Counted from the stretch's first letter, positions 9,359 through 19,812 are shown. The stretch is 64,000 bases of DNA from Amycolatopsis saalfeldensis (GCF_900110575.1 NZ_FOEF01000009.1:1-64000), one strand, 5' to 3'. Notes: generated by a model from the sequence alone, not told the origin. Translations and numbers: made by a program.

Positions 9359-10975
9359 TCACAGTCGCAGCTGGAGCTCTGTCAGCAGCCGCTGGGCGGG
9401 GTCGGCCAGGCTGATGCCGGAGACCTCGGCGGCCCGGCGGACGCGGTACCGCACGGTGTTCGGGTGGATGTTCAGTGCTTGCGCCGCCGCGCGGACGTCG
9501 CCGAACGCGTCCAGGTAGGCCAGCACGGCGGGGACCAGGATGCCGCCGTGCTCGGCGTCGTGCGCGACCAGTTCGGCCAGGCGGGGGTCGCGGATGCGCG
9601 GCTGGTCCGCGAGGTAGGCGAGGACTTCCGACAGCAGCACGTCGGCGCGCACGTCGGCCAGCGAGGCGACCGGCTCCGGCCAGCGCCCGCGGGCCATCGT
9701 CGCGAGCACGCGGTCCGCGTCGCCCCGGGAGGCCGCCGCGTCGGACAGCCGCGGCACCACCCCGCCCAGCGCCGCGCGCACGGGCACGTCGAGGTGCCGC
9801 CGCGCCGTCGCGACGATCTCCCTGGCCAGCGCCAGCACGGCCGCGTCCGGGTGCTCGGGCAGGTCGGGCAGCAGCGCGTAGACGCGGCCGCCGAGCACGC
9901 TGACCAGCGCGGTGCGCCGGTACGCCGCGGTGTGCACCGCGATCAGGTGCACCAGCTCGGCGCGGCGCAGCTGCCGGCCGGACGCCGCGGCCCCCGGCGA
10001 GGACAGCGCGAACGCCAGCACCTGCGCCGGGCGGCCTGGGTCCGCGCCGATCTCACCGGCCACGGATTCCGCGTCGACGCGACCGTCGAGCAGCCCGGCC
10101 AGCAGGTCTTCGCGCAGGCGCAGCTCGGGGCTGGGCTGCGTCCGCGCGCGGATCAGCTGCGGCGCCAGCGAACGGCTCGCGCCGAGCAGCGCGACCTCGG
10201 CCTGCTCGGTCAGCGGCGTCGCGCCCTCCTGCACCCAGATCGTGCCGAGCGGCTGCGCACCGGCGTGGATGCCGGCCGCGATGCGCCGCCGGATGCCCAG
10301 CTCGGGCCGCTCGTCGATGCGCACGATGCCCTCGCCCGCGCGCAACCGCTGGTAGACGCCCCATTCACGCAGCATCGCCAGGTACCGCTCCGGTCCTTCG
10401 CGGCCGAGGATCGACAGCCGGCGCAGCTCGTCGACCTCGTCCGAGGATCGTGAGTAGGCCAGCACGCGGCTGGCCGTGTCCTCGATGCTGACGAGCCCGC
10501 CGGTGAGCGTCGCGACGGTCTGGGCCAGCGCGAACAGGTCGCCCAGCACCTCGCCGCTCTGGGCCTCGCCGCCGGCCCGCGCCGCGTCGACGACCCCGCG
10601 GGCCAGCGCCTCCACCTGTTCCCAGCGCGCCTCGGCGCCGACGGTGAGCAGCGCGACGCCCGCGTCCGCCGCGATCTCCGTGCCGCCTTCGCCCTTCACC
10701 GCCACCGCGGCCGCGCCACCGCGCCCGGCCGCTCGGATGGCCGCGCCGGCCGCCCGGCCGCGCGCGCCGATCACCAGCACGAGGTCGCCGGGGTGGGCCT
10801 CGGGCGGGTCCTCCGGGTCGAGGATCACCACGTCCTCGACCGGCACGGCCAGCCCGCGCGGCGCCACGAGCACCCGGACGAGTGGTTCACCGAGGGTCGC
10901 GAGCACGTGCCGCAGCGATGTCCCGGCCACGACCTCGGGAACGGCGGAGACCTTTGGCTGATCGGACAATCTCAC
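9359..10975 (-). CDS. pruR: PucR-family transcriptional regulator of proline catabolism
   Basis: The product of 538 aa has a PucR-type N-terminal sensor region, a GGDEF-like central part and a C-terminal helix-turn-helix. The HTH is seen in FGDVRAAAQALNIHPNTVRY and the following VRRAAEVSGISL. It lies divergently from the two proline-degrading genes, which is the known arrangement of the activator PruR in Streptomyces. I infer that it switches on the P5C dehydrogenase and proline dehydrogenase genes when proline is present. The start is the GTG at 10975, directly behind a TAGAAT -10 element, rather than upstream starts that would run through the shared promoter region. The symbol is given by analogy. 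Confidence 0.85.
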   Translation of the reverse strand: MRLSDQPKVSAVPEVVAGTSLRHVLATLGEPLVRVLVAPRGLAVPVEDVVILDPEDPPEAHPGDLVLVIGARGRAAGAAIRAAGRGGAAAVAVKGEGGTEIAADAGVALLTVGAEARWEQVEALARGVVDAARAGGEAQSGEVLGDLFALAQTVATLTGGLVSIEDTASRVLAYSRSSDEVDELRRLSILGREGPERYLAMLREWGVYQRLRAGEGIVRIDERPELGIRRRIAAGIHAGAQPLGTIWVQEGATPLTEQAEVALLGASRSLAPQLIRARTQPSPELRLREDLLAGLLDGRVDAESVAGEIGADPGRPAQVLAFALSSPGAAASGRQLRRAELVHLIAVHTAAYRRTALVSVLGGRVYALLPDLPEHPDAAVLALAREIVATARRHLDVPVRAALGGVVPRLSDAAASRGDADRVLATMARGRWPEPVASLADVRADVLLSEVLAYLADQPRIRDPRLAELVAHDAEHGGILVPAVLAYLDAFGDVRAAAQALNIHPNTVRYRVRRAAEVSGISLADPAQRLLTELQLRL

Positions 10976-10982
10976 CCTGGTG

Positions 10983-10988
10983 ATTCTA
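10983..10988 (-). promoter_or_regulatory. -10 element TAGAAT of the PucR regulator gene (leaderless)
   Basis: TAGAAT on the minus strand is followed by CACCAGG and then the GTG at 10975. The seven-base distance puts the transcript start on the start codon. The 97-nt divergent region up to 11072 must also hold the promoter of the proline genes and the regulator's binding sites, which I could not define. Confidence 0.55.
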
Positions 10989-11072
10989 GCCTGGTGGACA
11001 AACCTCCCCGCGGCTTCCGGCGTTACGGTTCGGGCAACTGAACCCGCAGGTGCCGAGAACAAGGGAGCCGCC

Positions 11073-12701
<1,629 letters not shown>

Positions 12702-12714
12702 GAGGGGAGCTGTC

Positions 12715-13644
12715 ATGCTTCGTGCCCCGCTGCTCGCCGCCGCCCGGTCCCGCCGGGTGCGCGCGCTGATCGAAGCCGTGCCCGTCACGCGGTCCGTGGT
12801 GCGGCGGTTCGTGTCCGGGTCCGCGACCGCCGACGCCGTGCGCGTCGCGCGGGAGCTGGCCGCCGACGGCCGGTCGATCACCATCGACCACCTCGGCGAG
12901 GACACCACGGACGCCACCCAGGCGGCCACCACCGTCCGGGCCTACGAGGCACTGCTGTCGGCGCTCGCCGAGCAGGGCCTCGCCCAGGGCGCGGACGTCT
13001 CGGTGAAGCTGTCGGCCGTCGGGCAGTTCCTGCCGGCCGACGGCGAGGGTGTCGCGCTGGAGAACGCGCGGAAGATCTGTGCCGCGGCCGAGGCCGTCGG
13101 CGCGACCGTGACGCTCGACATGGAGGACCACACCACCACGGACTCGACGCTCGGCATCCTGCGTGAGCTGCGCGGCGAGTACCCGTGGGTGGGCGCGGTG
13201 CTGCAGGCCTACCTCAAGCGCACCGAGCAGGACTGCCGCGAGCTGTCCGGCCCGGGCTCGCGGGTGCGGCTGTGCAAGGGCGCGTACGCCGAGCCGGAGT
13301 CGGCGGCGTTCCAGGACAAGGCGGACGTCGACAAGTCGTACGTGCGCTGCCTGCGGGTGCTGATGGCGGGCCAGGGCTACCCGATGGTGGCCTCGCACGA
13401 CCCGCGGATCATCGCCATCGCGTCGAAGCTGGCGGCTGAGGCCGGGCGCACGGCGGCCGACCACGAGTTCCAGATGCTGTACGGCATCCGGCCCGAGGAG
13501 CAGAAGCGGATCGCCGCCGAGGGCTCCACCATGCGCGTGTACGTGCCGTGCGGCGACGAGTGGTACGGCTACTTCATGCGGCGGCTGGCCGAGCGCCCGG
13601 CGAACCTGGTGTTCTTCCTGCGCGGGCTCGCCACCCGGTCCTGA
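12715..13644 (+). CDS. putB: Proline dehydrogenase
   Basis: The 309-aa flavoenzyme oxidises proline to 1-pyrroline-5-carboxylate and passes electrons to the membrane quinone pool. It is the single-domain type found in actinomycetes. Barrel motifs include DVSVKLSAVG near residue 94, TVTLDMEDHT near 125, RLCKGAYAEPE near 182, and the C-terminal YVPCGDEWYGYFMRRLAERP helix that contacts substrate. GAGGGGAG lies 5-6 nt before the ATG. The preceding dehydrogenase gene is 13 nt away. A strong hairpin follows the gene. Confidence 0.95.
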   Translation: MLRAPLLAAARSRRVRALIEAVPVTRSVVRRFVSGSATADAVRVARELAADGRSITIDHLGEDTTDATQAATTVRAYEALLSALAEQGLAQGADVSVKLSAVGQFLPADGEGVALENARKICAAAEAVGATVTLDMEDHTTTDSTLGILRELRGEYPWVGAVLQAYLKRTEQDCRELSGPGSRVRLCKGAYAEPESAAFQDKADVDKSYVRCLRVLMAGQGYPMVASHDPRIIAIASKLAAEAGRTAADHEFQMLYGIRPEEQKRIAAEGSTMRVYVPCGDEWYGYFMRRLAERPANLVFFLRGLATRS

Positions 13645-13661
13645 ACGGCTTTCGGATCCAG

Positions 13662-13708
13662 GAGAACGCCCCCTCACCCGCTTCCCCGACGGGTGAGGGG
13701 GCGTTCTC
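13662..13708. terminator. Bidirectional hairpin terminator
   Basis: A perfect 19-bp inverted repeat (left arm GAGAACGCCCCCTCACCCG, 13662-13680; right arm 13690-13708) encloses a nine-base loop. It lies between the convergent proline dehydrogenase and thioredoxin genes, so it can serve both. No U-run follows on either side, which is usual in such GC-rich genomes. Confidence 0.85.
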
Positions 13709-13729
13709 GCGTCCCCGGTCAGTACTGGG

Positions 13730-14098
13730 TCAGGCCTGCGCTTCCTGCTCGGCCGCGGCCTTCTTGACCTCGTCCATGTCGACCTCGCGGGCCTGGCGGA
13801 TGATGTCCTCCAGCGCGGCCGCGGGCAGCGCGCCCGGCTGGGCGTAGATCAGCGTCTTGTCGCGGATCACCGCGAGCGTCGGGATCGACCGGATGTCGAA
13901 CGCGGCGGCGAGCTGCTGCTCGGCCTCGGTGTCGACCTTCGTGAACACGATGTCCTCGTGTTTCTCCGACGCCGTCTCGTACACCGGCGCGAACTGGCGG
14001 CACGGGCCGCACCAGCTCGCCCAGAAGTCGATCAGGACGAACTCGTGGTCGCTCACGGTCTGGTCGAAGTTGGCGGTGGTCAGCTCAACTGTGCTCAT
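13730..14098 (-). CDS. trxA: Thioredoxin
   Basis: The 122-aa thioredoxin has the redox motif WCGPC at Cys30 and Cys33, the FWASW strand before it, and the cis-Pro loop SIPT at about 71-74. It is slightly longer than classical thioredoxin because of a charged C-terminal tail (DEVKKAAAEQEAQA). It would reduce disulfides in the cytoplasm and could serve the MsrB of this window, though the genes are not linked. The ATG at 14098 has GGAAGG about 4 nt upstream; longer versions of the frame run into unrelated DNA and are rejected. Confidence 0.94.
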   Translation of the reverse strand: MSTVELTTANFDQTVSDHEFVLIDFWASWCGPCRQFAPVYETASEKHEDIVFTKVDTEAEQQLAAAFDIRSIPTLAVIRDKTLIYAQPGALPAAALEDIIRQAREVDMDEVKKAAAEQEAQA

Positions 14099-14197
14099 AC
14101 GCCTTCCAACGGACGACGCGCGGCGGGAATTCCCGGGCTGGAGGTAGCGTCTTGACCTCTCAGGATCGAGGCCCGGCGGGCCGGGCAAGGAGGAACC

Positions 14198-14440
14198 ATG
14201 GCGGACGGCGGGATCATGGGCCGGATCGACCAGCTCATCGCTGAAGAGCACGAGCTGCGGTCCCGGTCGGTGGGGGTCGGGCTCTCCGGGGACGACCGGG
14301 AGCGGCTGACCGGGCTGGAGCAGGAACTGGACCAGTGCTGGGACCTGCTGCGGCAGCGGCGCGCCCGGACGGAGTTCGACGAGGACCCCGAGGGGGCTGA
14401 GGTGCGGTCGGTGGGGGAGGTTGAGGGGTATCGGCAGTAG
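14198..14440 (+). CDS. DUF2630 family protein
   Basis: This 80-aa hydrophilic protein begins MADGGIMGRIDQLIAEEHEL and continues with a helical region containing LEQELDQCWDLLRQRRA. That pattern is characteristic of DUF2630, a widespread small actinobacterial family of unknown role. AAGGAGGAACC directly precedes the ATG. A coiled-coil helix near residues 8-56 suggests oligomer formation. It is transcribed away from thioredoxin, and its promoter probably lies in the 100-nt divergent gap. Confidence 0.85.
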   Translation: MADGGIMGRIDQLIAEEHELRSRSVGVGLSGDDRERLTGLEQELDQCWDLLRQRRARTEFDEDPEGAEVRSVGEVEGYRQ

Positions 14441-14649
14441 GTTCCGGGGGGCTCTTGCCCAGTCGCTGTGCCGGGGCGTGAGTGGGTCTGGTTGCCTGCC
14501 GATGGCCTGCCCCGGCCGCCCGGACGCGTCGCCGTGGCAAGGCCGGACCCGCAGGTCCGCTTTCCGCCCGGCGGCCCGGGAGCGCAGTCGCCGGGACCGG
14601 TCCTGGGCCGGCGTTGGACCGCAGGGTCGCGCGGTCCGGGACCGGCCGG

Positions 14650-14980
14650 GGGCAGGCGTGGTAACCGCCGTCGACGTCCAGGGTCGTGCCGGTGAGGTGA
14701 GCGGCGTCCGGGCCGGCCAGGAACGCCACCGCCGCCGCGACCTCGTCCAGGATGTCGAGCGCCCAAGCGGTCCAGCATCCGCCGGGCCAGCCCGGCGGCG
14801 GCCGGGTCGGCCTGAAAGCGTTCGGCCGTGCCACCGCCGGCGCGGATTTCCCGGGTCGGCGACCCGGCGTCCGCGGTGGAGCGGACGTAGCTGAAGGCGA
14901 CGGCGGCGCCGCGCGGACGGCGGCCGCGCCCGGGTCCCGCCGGTGACCAGCGCGGTGCGGCCGGCGAGGGGTCGGTTCAT
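14650..14980 (-). pseudogene. Decayed short-chain dehydrogenase/reductase gene
   Basis: From an ATG at 14980 the minus strand encodes MNRPLAGRTALVTGGTR, a classic SDR start. The match then jumps frame into GAAVAFSYVRSTADAG and LARRMLDRLG. It jumps again into LDILDEVAAAVAFLAGPDA and ends LTGTTLDVDGGYHA, a classic SDR end. About 110 codons remain of a normal 245 or so, so the YxxxK catalytic part has been deleted. At least one frameshift and one large internal deletion are needed. The rest of the 14441-15031 interval shows nothing I can support. Confidence 0.75.
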
Positions 14981-15031
14981 GATGTGCTGTCTCTTTCCGG
15001 GAATGGGTGCCCCGTGCCGGCCGCGCGGACT

Positions 15032-15952
15032 TCATGCGGTGGGCAAGGCCACCCGCTCCCGGACGGCGGCCAGACCGGCGGCCTGCGAAACGACGGGCTC
15101 GTAACCGAGTTCGGCCACGGCCTTCTCCGTCCGCAGGAGGCACGGCTGCCCGAGGAACCACCGAGTGGGCGCGGAGACCTCGCCGGCGGTGGTCTCGGAG
15201 ACCGGCAGATCGACGCCGTGGATCTCGAACAGGGTCTCCATGAACTCCCGGAGGACGACGCGCTGCCGGTCGGTGACGAAGTAGGCCTGGCCTGGCCGGC
15301 CGCGTCGCCAACCGAGCACGAGGCCCTCGACCGCGTTGTCGACGAAGGTGACGTCGGTGGTGTGCCGTCCGCCGTCGATCCAGGCGAACTGGCCCGCCTT
15401 GGCGGCCGCCACCAGGCTGTCGGTGAGGATGCTGTCGGGGCCCCACACGAACCTCGGGCGGATCGAAACCGTGGCGAAGCCCGGCGCGTTCGCCTCGAGC
15501 ACGATCTGCTCCGCCTCGGCCTTCACCGCGCAGTAGGCGGCCTCCGAGTCCGGCCGCAGCGGTGCGGTCTCGTCGGCCTCCACCAGCGGCGGGCCGGCCA
15601 GGAGCGCGGCTTCGCTGCCGCAGTGGACGAACCGGGGAACCTTCGCGTGGCGGGCGGCGTCCACGGCGGCCTGGGTGCCGTCGACCGTCACGAGCTGGTG
15701 CCGCGCGCGGTCCGCGCTGATGTCCGTCTCGGCCGCGAGGTGGAACACCACGTCGCTGCCGGTCACCTCGTCCCGCCAAGTGGCCGGAGCGGTCAACTCG
15801 CCCCGCACGGGCTCGGCACCGAGCGCGGCCACGATTTCCGCCGAAGCCTCGCTGCGGACCAGTGCTCGAACCGAGTGTCCCTCAGCCAGCAGCCGGCGCA
15901 CCAATACGCGGCCGATGAACCCCGAACCGCCCGTCACGAACGCGCGTGCCAT
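15032..15952 (-). CDS. NAD-dependent epimerase/dehydratase (extended SDR, 3-beta-HSD-like)
   Basis: The 306-aa protein is an extended short-chain dehydrogenase. The nucleotide-binding motif GGSGFIG is at residues 8-14, and the catalytic YxxxK is in the AAYCAVKAE segment near 138-146. DVVFHLAAETD and TDVTFVDNAVEG are further family blocks. Substrates of such proteins are NDP-sugars, steroids or flavonoid-like ketones; none can be chosen here. AAGGAGAG precedes the ATG at 15952. It is transcribed divergently from a LysR gene, the usual sign that the regulator controls it. Confidence 0.9.
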   Translation of the reverse strand: MARAFVTGGSGFIGRVLVRRLLAEGHSVRALVRSEASAEIVAALGAEPVRGELTAPATWRDEVTGSDVVFHLAAETDISADRARHQLVTVDGTQAAVDAARHAKVPRFVHCGSEAALLAGPPLVEADETAPLRPDSEAAYCAVKAEAEQIVLEANAPGFATVSIRPRFVWGPDSILTDSLVAAAKAGQFAWIDGGRHTTDVTFVDNAVEGLVLGWRRGRPGQAYFVTDRQRVVLREFMETLFEIHGVDLPVSETTAGEVSAPTRWFLGQPCLLRTEKAVAELGYEPVVSQAAGLAAVRERVALPTA

Positions 15953-16046
15953 GTGAACTCTCCTTTGCTCAGGTGCTGTGCCGGAATCAGCAATGGATCG
16001 CCGCCATAACTTCCCTCAACCACATCGATAGTTCGACGGCTTGCGA

Positions 16047-16052
16047 TAAAAT
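16047..16052 (+). promoter_or_regulatory. -10 element TAAAAT of the LysR gene (leaderless)
   Basis: TAAAAT is followed by CTGTGG and then the ATG at 16059, so the transcript should start at the start codon. Just upstream, ATCGATAG and CTTGCGAT form an imperfect inverted repeat at 16024-16047. This is a candidate LysR site shared with the divergent epimerase gene. Confidence 0.55.
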
Positions 16053-16058
16053 CTGTGG

Positions 16059-16982
16059 ATGGCTTCGCTACGAGCGTTGGAGTGTCTTGTCGCGGTCGCC
16101 GACTGCGGATCGATCACGCGGGCCGCGCGGCTGCTGCATTCCTCGCAGCCCGCCGTCTCTCATCAGCTCGCCGTGCTGGAGCGTGAGACGCGGACGATCC
16201 TGGTTCGCCGCGAGCCCCGGGGCGTCAAGCTCACCCCCGCGGGGCGAGCCGCCGTCGCGGAGGCCAGGCGGGCGGTCGAGGCGGCCGCAGCCGCCGTCCG
16301 GTCGGCACGCGCGGTCGGTGAAGCGGCCGGCGGAGCGCTGCGGCTGGCCTGCGCGCAGAGCCTCACCGTGCCGCTGCTCGCCCCGGTCATCCGCCAGTGG
16401 CACCGCCGCTACCCGGAGGTGGCGGTCACCCTGCGCGAATCCATGGCGGTGGACGAACTCCTCGGCGGCGTCGACTCCGGCGAGTTCGACCTGGTGCTGA
16501 TGCCCGCTTCCGTGCCCGACCGCTTCACGACCGCTGTCGTCGCTGACGAGGAGGTCGTGCTGACGGCACCGAACGGCCATCGGCTGGCCCGGCTGCCGAC
16601 CGTGCGGATACTCGATCTCGAAGGGGCTCCGCTGGTCCACTTCGCACCGGAGAACGGCCTCAGTGAATGGCTCGACCGGTCGCTCACCAGTGCCGGAGTC
16701 CGCCCGGACCCGGTGATGGCGACGTCGGTGACGACTGCGGCACCACAGCTCGCGGCCGCCGGCCTCGGGGTCGCGGTATCCCCGGTGAGCGCGGTCACCG
16801 CCGGCTTCCCGGGTGTGGTCCGCTCGTTCTCGCCACGCTGGTTCCGGCAGCTCGTGGCGGTGACGGCCGCCGCGCCGGACCCGCTCGCCGCGCGTTTCAC
16901 CGCCGACCTGCGGACGCACGGCGTGCGGGTGCCCAGCGACGTGCGAACCCGGCTCGCCGGCGGGACCGCCCTCCTGAAGTGA
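16059..16982 (+). CDS. LysR-family transcriptional regulator
   Basis: The 307-aa regulator has an N-terminal winged helix-turn-helix (residues about 3-60, with SITRAARLLHSSQPAVSHQL) and a linker helix. A periplasmic-binding-protein-like effector domain follows from about residue 90 (LRLACAQSLTVPLLAPVI). It faces the epimerase gene across a 106-nt gap, so it probably regulates that gene and itself. The effector is unknown. The message appears to be leaderless. Confidence 0.92.
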   Translation: MASLRALECLVAVADCGSITRAARLLHSSQPAVSHQLAVLERETRTILVRREPRGVKLTPAGRAAVAEARRAVEAAAAAVRSARAVGEAAGGALRLACAQSLTVPLLAPVIRQWHRRYPEVAVTLRESMAVDELLGGVDSGEFDLVLMPASVPDRFTTAVVADEEVVLTAPNGHRLARLPTVRILDLEGAPLVHFAPENGLSEWLDRSLTSAGVRPDPVMATSVTTAAPQLAAAGLGVAVSPVSAVTAGFPGVVRSFSPRWFRQLVAVTAAAPDPLAARFTADLRTHGVRVPSDVRTRLAGGTALLK

Positions 16983-17004
16983 GGGCAGGCGCGCCGAGGC
17001 GGGG

Positions 17005-18588
17005 TCAAGCCGGGCAGAGGGTGCCGTCGGCAGGGACCTTGCCGTCGATCAGGAAAGACTGCGCGGCGGCGGTGACGCAGGGGCTCAGGCCGACGGCGCC
17101 GTGGCCGGTGCCCTGCCAGGAGACGGTCACAGCGCTGGGCATCTGGTCCGCGGCGCGGCCGGTGCCCTGGCCGGGGGTGACCGGGTCGGTGGTGGTGGCG
17201 GCGACCATGATCGGCGGGGCGCCCGGGGCGCCGGCGGGCGGGAGGGGCTCGCGGCGGACGGGCCAGGCGCCGCACCAGGCGAGCTCCTGGGCGACCAGCG
17301 CGCCGAACTGCGGGTATTTCGCGCGCATACCCTGTTCCACCTTGTCGATCTGGTCGGCGGGCAGGCGGGTGGCGGCGTCGTTGCAGCGGGTCGCGATGGT
17401 GCCGCCGATGCGGGACGGGTCGTTGTCGTTGTCGGTCAGCATCGGCGCCGCGAAGGCCTCCAGCGCGGTGACGTCGCCGGTGCGGGCCGCGGTGATCGCG
17501 TCCGCCAGGGCGGGCCAGCGGGAACGGTCCGCGAGGCCCAGATAGACGCCGTACATCGCGATGCCGGGGCTCAGGACCACGCCGTCGGCGGTCGACGCCG
17601 GGGCGGTGCGGAGGCGGTCGGTCACGGCCGTCAGCGCGGCCTTCGGGTCGCCCATGGCACAGCCGCGCGCGGCACAGTCCGCGCCGAACGCGTCCAGGGT
17701 CCCCTGCGCGCCCGCGGCGACGGCGTCCAGCACGGCCGCGCGGTCCGCACCCGGGTCGGGCAGGCCGTCGAGCACCATGCGGCCCACCTGACCGGGGAAG
17801 CGCACCGCGTACTCCGACAGCACCTTCGAACCGTCGCCGCGGCCGAGCGCGCTCAGCTTGTCCAGGCCCAGCTCACGGCGAAGCTCGTCGAGGTCGCCCG
17901 CGGTGCGCCAGCTGTCCAGGGCGGTCTGCGCGGTGTCCAGGTCGATCGCGCACTGCTGGCCGGCCCGGCGCGCGGCGTCCAGCACGTCGCCGAGGCCGCC
18001 CTGCGCGGGATCCGCGCCGAGGAGCGCGTCCCGGGCCTCGGGCGGCACGCACTGCACTCCGCCGGACATCCCGGTGCCGCGGCGGTCCAGGCCGATCAGG
18101 GTGAACTTCTGCAGGAACGCGGGCGGCAGCTGCGCCGCGAGCCGCGCGGCGAACAGCGAGCCGGGTTCGCCGCCGACGTCGTTGACCACCACCAGCGGGA
18201 CCGGGCCGGTGCCCGCCTTCAGCACCAGGATCCGCGCCAGCAGGTGCTGGGTGTCGTCGGGCGCGTCGAGCGGCGCGTTCATCCGCGCGCAGCTGAAGTG
18301 CAGCGACGCGGGCACGCCCGGCTGGCCCATCCGGGCGCGGGTGTCGTCGTCGCAGTCGGTCCAGCGCAGTGTCGGCGACTGCGGTTCCGACAACGGCGGC
18401 AGCGGCACCGGGGCCGAGCTCGGCGACGCGGGCTTGGTGGCCTTGCCGTCGTTCTCCACCACGGCCGGGCGCACCGACGGGCCGGTGGTGCAGCCCGCGA
18501 GGGTCAGCGCCCCCAGCGCCACGACCACCAGCCGGGCGCGCAGGCGGTAACGGCGGGTGGAACGGCGGCGCACAGGCTTGGTCCTCAC
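17005..18588 (-). CDS. Secreted alpha/beta-hydrolase-fold lipoprotein without the nucleophilic serine
   Basis: The 527-aa product begins with a basic N region and a hydrophobic stretch ending in the lipobox LTLAGC (Cys33), so it should be a lipoprotein on the outer face of the membrane. The rest resembles the tripeptidyl-aminopeptidase group: GLDRRGTGMS oxyanion region, a lid of about 150 residues, TTDPVTPG with the acid Asp, and GTGHGAVG with the His. The nucleophile elbow, normally G-x-S-Y-G, reads LGRGDGS, so the Ser is replaced by Gly. I infer loss of peptidase activity or a changed function, possibly ligand binding. It converges with the LysR gene, 22 nt apart. Confidence 0.85.
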   Translation of the reverse strand: MRTKPVRRRSTRRYRLRARLVVVALGALTLAGCTTGPSVRPAVVENDGKATKPASPSSAPVPLPPLSEPQSPTLRWTDCDDDTRARMGQPGVPASLHFSCARMNAPLDAPDDTQHLLARILVLKAGTGPVPLVVVNDVGGEPGSLFAARLAAQLPPAFLQKFTLIGLDRRGTGMSGGVQCVPPEARDALLGADPAQGGLGDVLDAARRAGQQCAIDLDTAQTALDSWRTAGDLDELRRELGLDKLSALGRGDGSKVLSEYAVRFPGQVGRMVLDGLPDPGADRAAVLDAVAAGAQGTLDAFGADCAARGCAMGDPKAALTAVTDRLRTAPASTADGVVLSPGIAMYGVYLGLADRSRWPALADAITAARTGDVTALEAFAAPMLTDNDNDPSRIGGTIATRCNDAATRLPADQIDKVEQGMRAKYPQFGALVAQELAWCGAWPVRREPLPPAGAPGAPPIMVAATTTDPVTPGQGTGRAADQMPSAVTVSWQGTGHGAVGLSPCVTAAAQSFLIDGKVPADGTLCPA

Positions 18589-18656
18589 GTCTACTCGGGC
18601 GAACTCCCGGTCGAGCTTGGCACGCCGGGTGTGGGGCGGAAGTTAGCGGGTCCGGG

Positions 18657-18702
18657 CTCGTGAGTGGCCAGGACGGTTGGAACCGGCCCAAACACTCACG
18701 AG
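18657..18702. repeat. Inverted repeat CTCGTGAGTG...CACTCACGAG, likely terminator of the ligase gene
   Basis: The ten-base arms at 18657-18666 and 18693-18702 are perfectly complementary and enclose a GC-rich centre that can pair further (GGCC/GGCC). It sits directly after the 3' end of the leftward DNA ligase gene and before the start of the lipoprotein gene. A terminator role is inferred. The sequence also looks like a dispersed repeat type, which cannot be tested with one copy. Confidence 0.55.
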
Positions 18703-18706
18703 GGGT

Positions 18707-19786
18707 TCAGCGGGTCCGCACGACTTCGCCGCGGAACACCGCGGACAGGTCGTAGCGCGCGGGCTCCTCCAGCTGCGCGTAGCCGCACGAAGACGGCTCG
18801 CGGTCCGGGCGCCAGCGGGCGAACTGCGCGGTGTGCCGGAACCGCGCGGGGTCACCGCCCTCGGTGTGCTCGTAGGAGACCTCGACGACCCGCTCCAGCC
18901 GGAGCGGCACCCACGGCTGCTCCTTCGACCGCCAGCGCGTGATCCCGCCGGGGATCCGCTGGCCTTCGCGCACGGCGTCGCCGAGCCACGGGTGCCCCTC
19001 GCCGTCGGTGACCAGGGGCGCCAGCTCGGTCGCCAGCTCGCGCCGCCGCGCGGCCGGGAACGAGCCGACCACGCCGACGTGGTGCAGCAGCCCGTCGCCG
19101 TCGTGCAGCCCGAGCAGGAACGACCCGACGGCCTCGCCCGGCGCGCCGTCGACGTGCCAGCGCAGCCCGGCCAGCACGCAGTCGGCCGTGCGGGAATGCT
19201 TGTACTTGAACAGGACCCGCTTGCCCGGGGTGTACGGCTCGCCCAGCGGCTTCCCGATCACGCCGTCGAGCCCGGCGCCCTCGAACAGCTCGAACCAGTG
19301 CCGCGCGGTGTCCGGGTCCGTGGTCGCCGGGGTCAGGTGGAAGCCGTCGCCGGCGAGCTGTTCCAGCCGCGCGCGGCGGGCGGAGGTCGGTTCGTCCACG
19401 AAGGACTCCGAGCCCAGCGCCAGCACGTCGAACGCGACGAATTCGGCGGGTGACTCCTTCGCGAGCAGCTGGACGCGGCTGTCGGCCGGGTGGATGCGCT
19501 CGGTCAGGGCGTCGAAGTCGAGCTTCCCGTCGCGGGCCACCACCAGCTCGCCATCGAGCACGACCTGGTCTGGCAGCGTTTCGAGCAGCCGCTCGACGAC
19601 CTCGGGGAAGTACCGGTTGAGCGGCTTCTCCGCGCGCGACTGGAGGGTCAGCTCGTCGCCGTCGCGGAAGACGAGGCAGCGGAAGCCGTCCCACTTGGGC
19701 TCGAACAGCAGGCCGCCCGAGTCCGGGATCGCCTTCGCGGGCTTCGCGAGCATGGGCTTGATCGGTGCCAGCACGGGGAGGGCCAT
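18707..19786 (-). CDS. ATP-dependent DNA ligase (LigC/LigD ligase-domain type)
   Basis: The 359-aa enzyme seals nicks by forming a lysyl-AMP intermediate. The adenylated Lys31 lies in motif I, EPKWDGFR. DGELVVARDG (motif III region), EFVAFDVLAL and the motif V segment FKYKHSRTADCV are present. A C-terminal OB-fold region ends the protein. It is the short form without polymerase or nuclease domains and resembles LigC or the ligase part of LigD. It may pair with the separate polymerase protein at 5.9 kb. The ATG at 19786 is preceded 26 nt away by the end of the Asp23-operon membrane gene, so it may belong to that transcript. Confidence 0.92.
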   Translation of the reverse strand: MALPVLAPIKPMLAKPAKAIPDSGGLLFEPKWDGFRCLVFRDGDELTLQSRAEKPLNRYFPEVVERLLETLPDQVVLDGELVVARDGKLDFDALTERIHPADSRVQLLAKESPAEFVAFDVLALGSESFVDEPTSARRARLEQLAGDGFHLTPATTDPDTARHWFELFEGAGLDGVIGKPLGEPYTPGKRVLFKYKHSRTADCVLAGLRWHVDGAPGEAVGSFLLGLHDGDGLLHHVGVVGSFPAARRRELATELAPLVTDGEGHPWLGDAVREGQRIPGGITRWRSKEQPWVPLRLERVVEVSYEHTEGGDPARFRHTAQFARWRPDREPSSCGYAQLEEPARYDLSAVFRGEVVRTR

Positions 19787-19812
19787 GCGGGCATTCTGCG
19801 CACTGAACGGCG

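Noticed and set aside
9359-10975. An in-frame upstream start of the PucR regulator at 11062
   Set aside because: It would extend the protein through the divergent promoter region and past a good -10 element; the added residues are not family-like.
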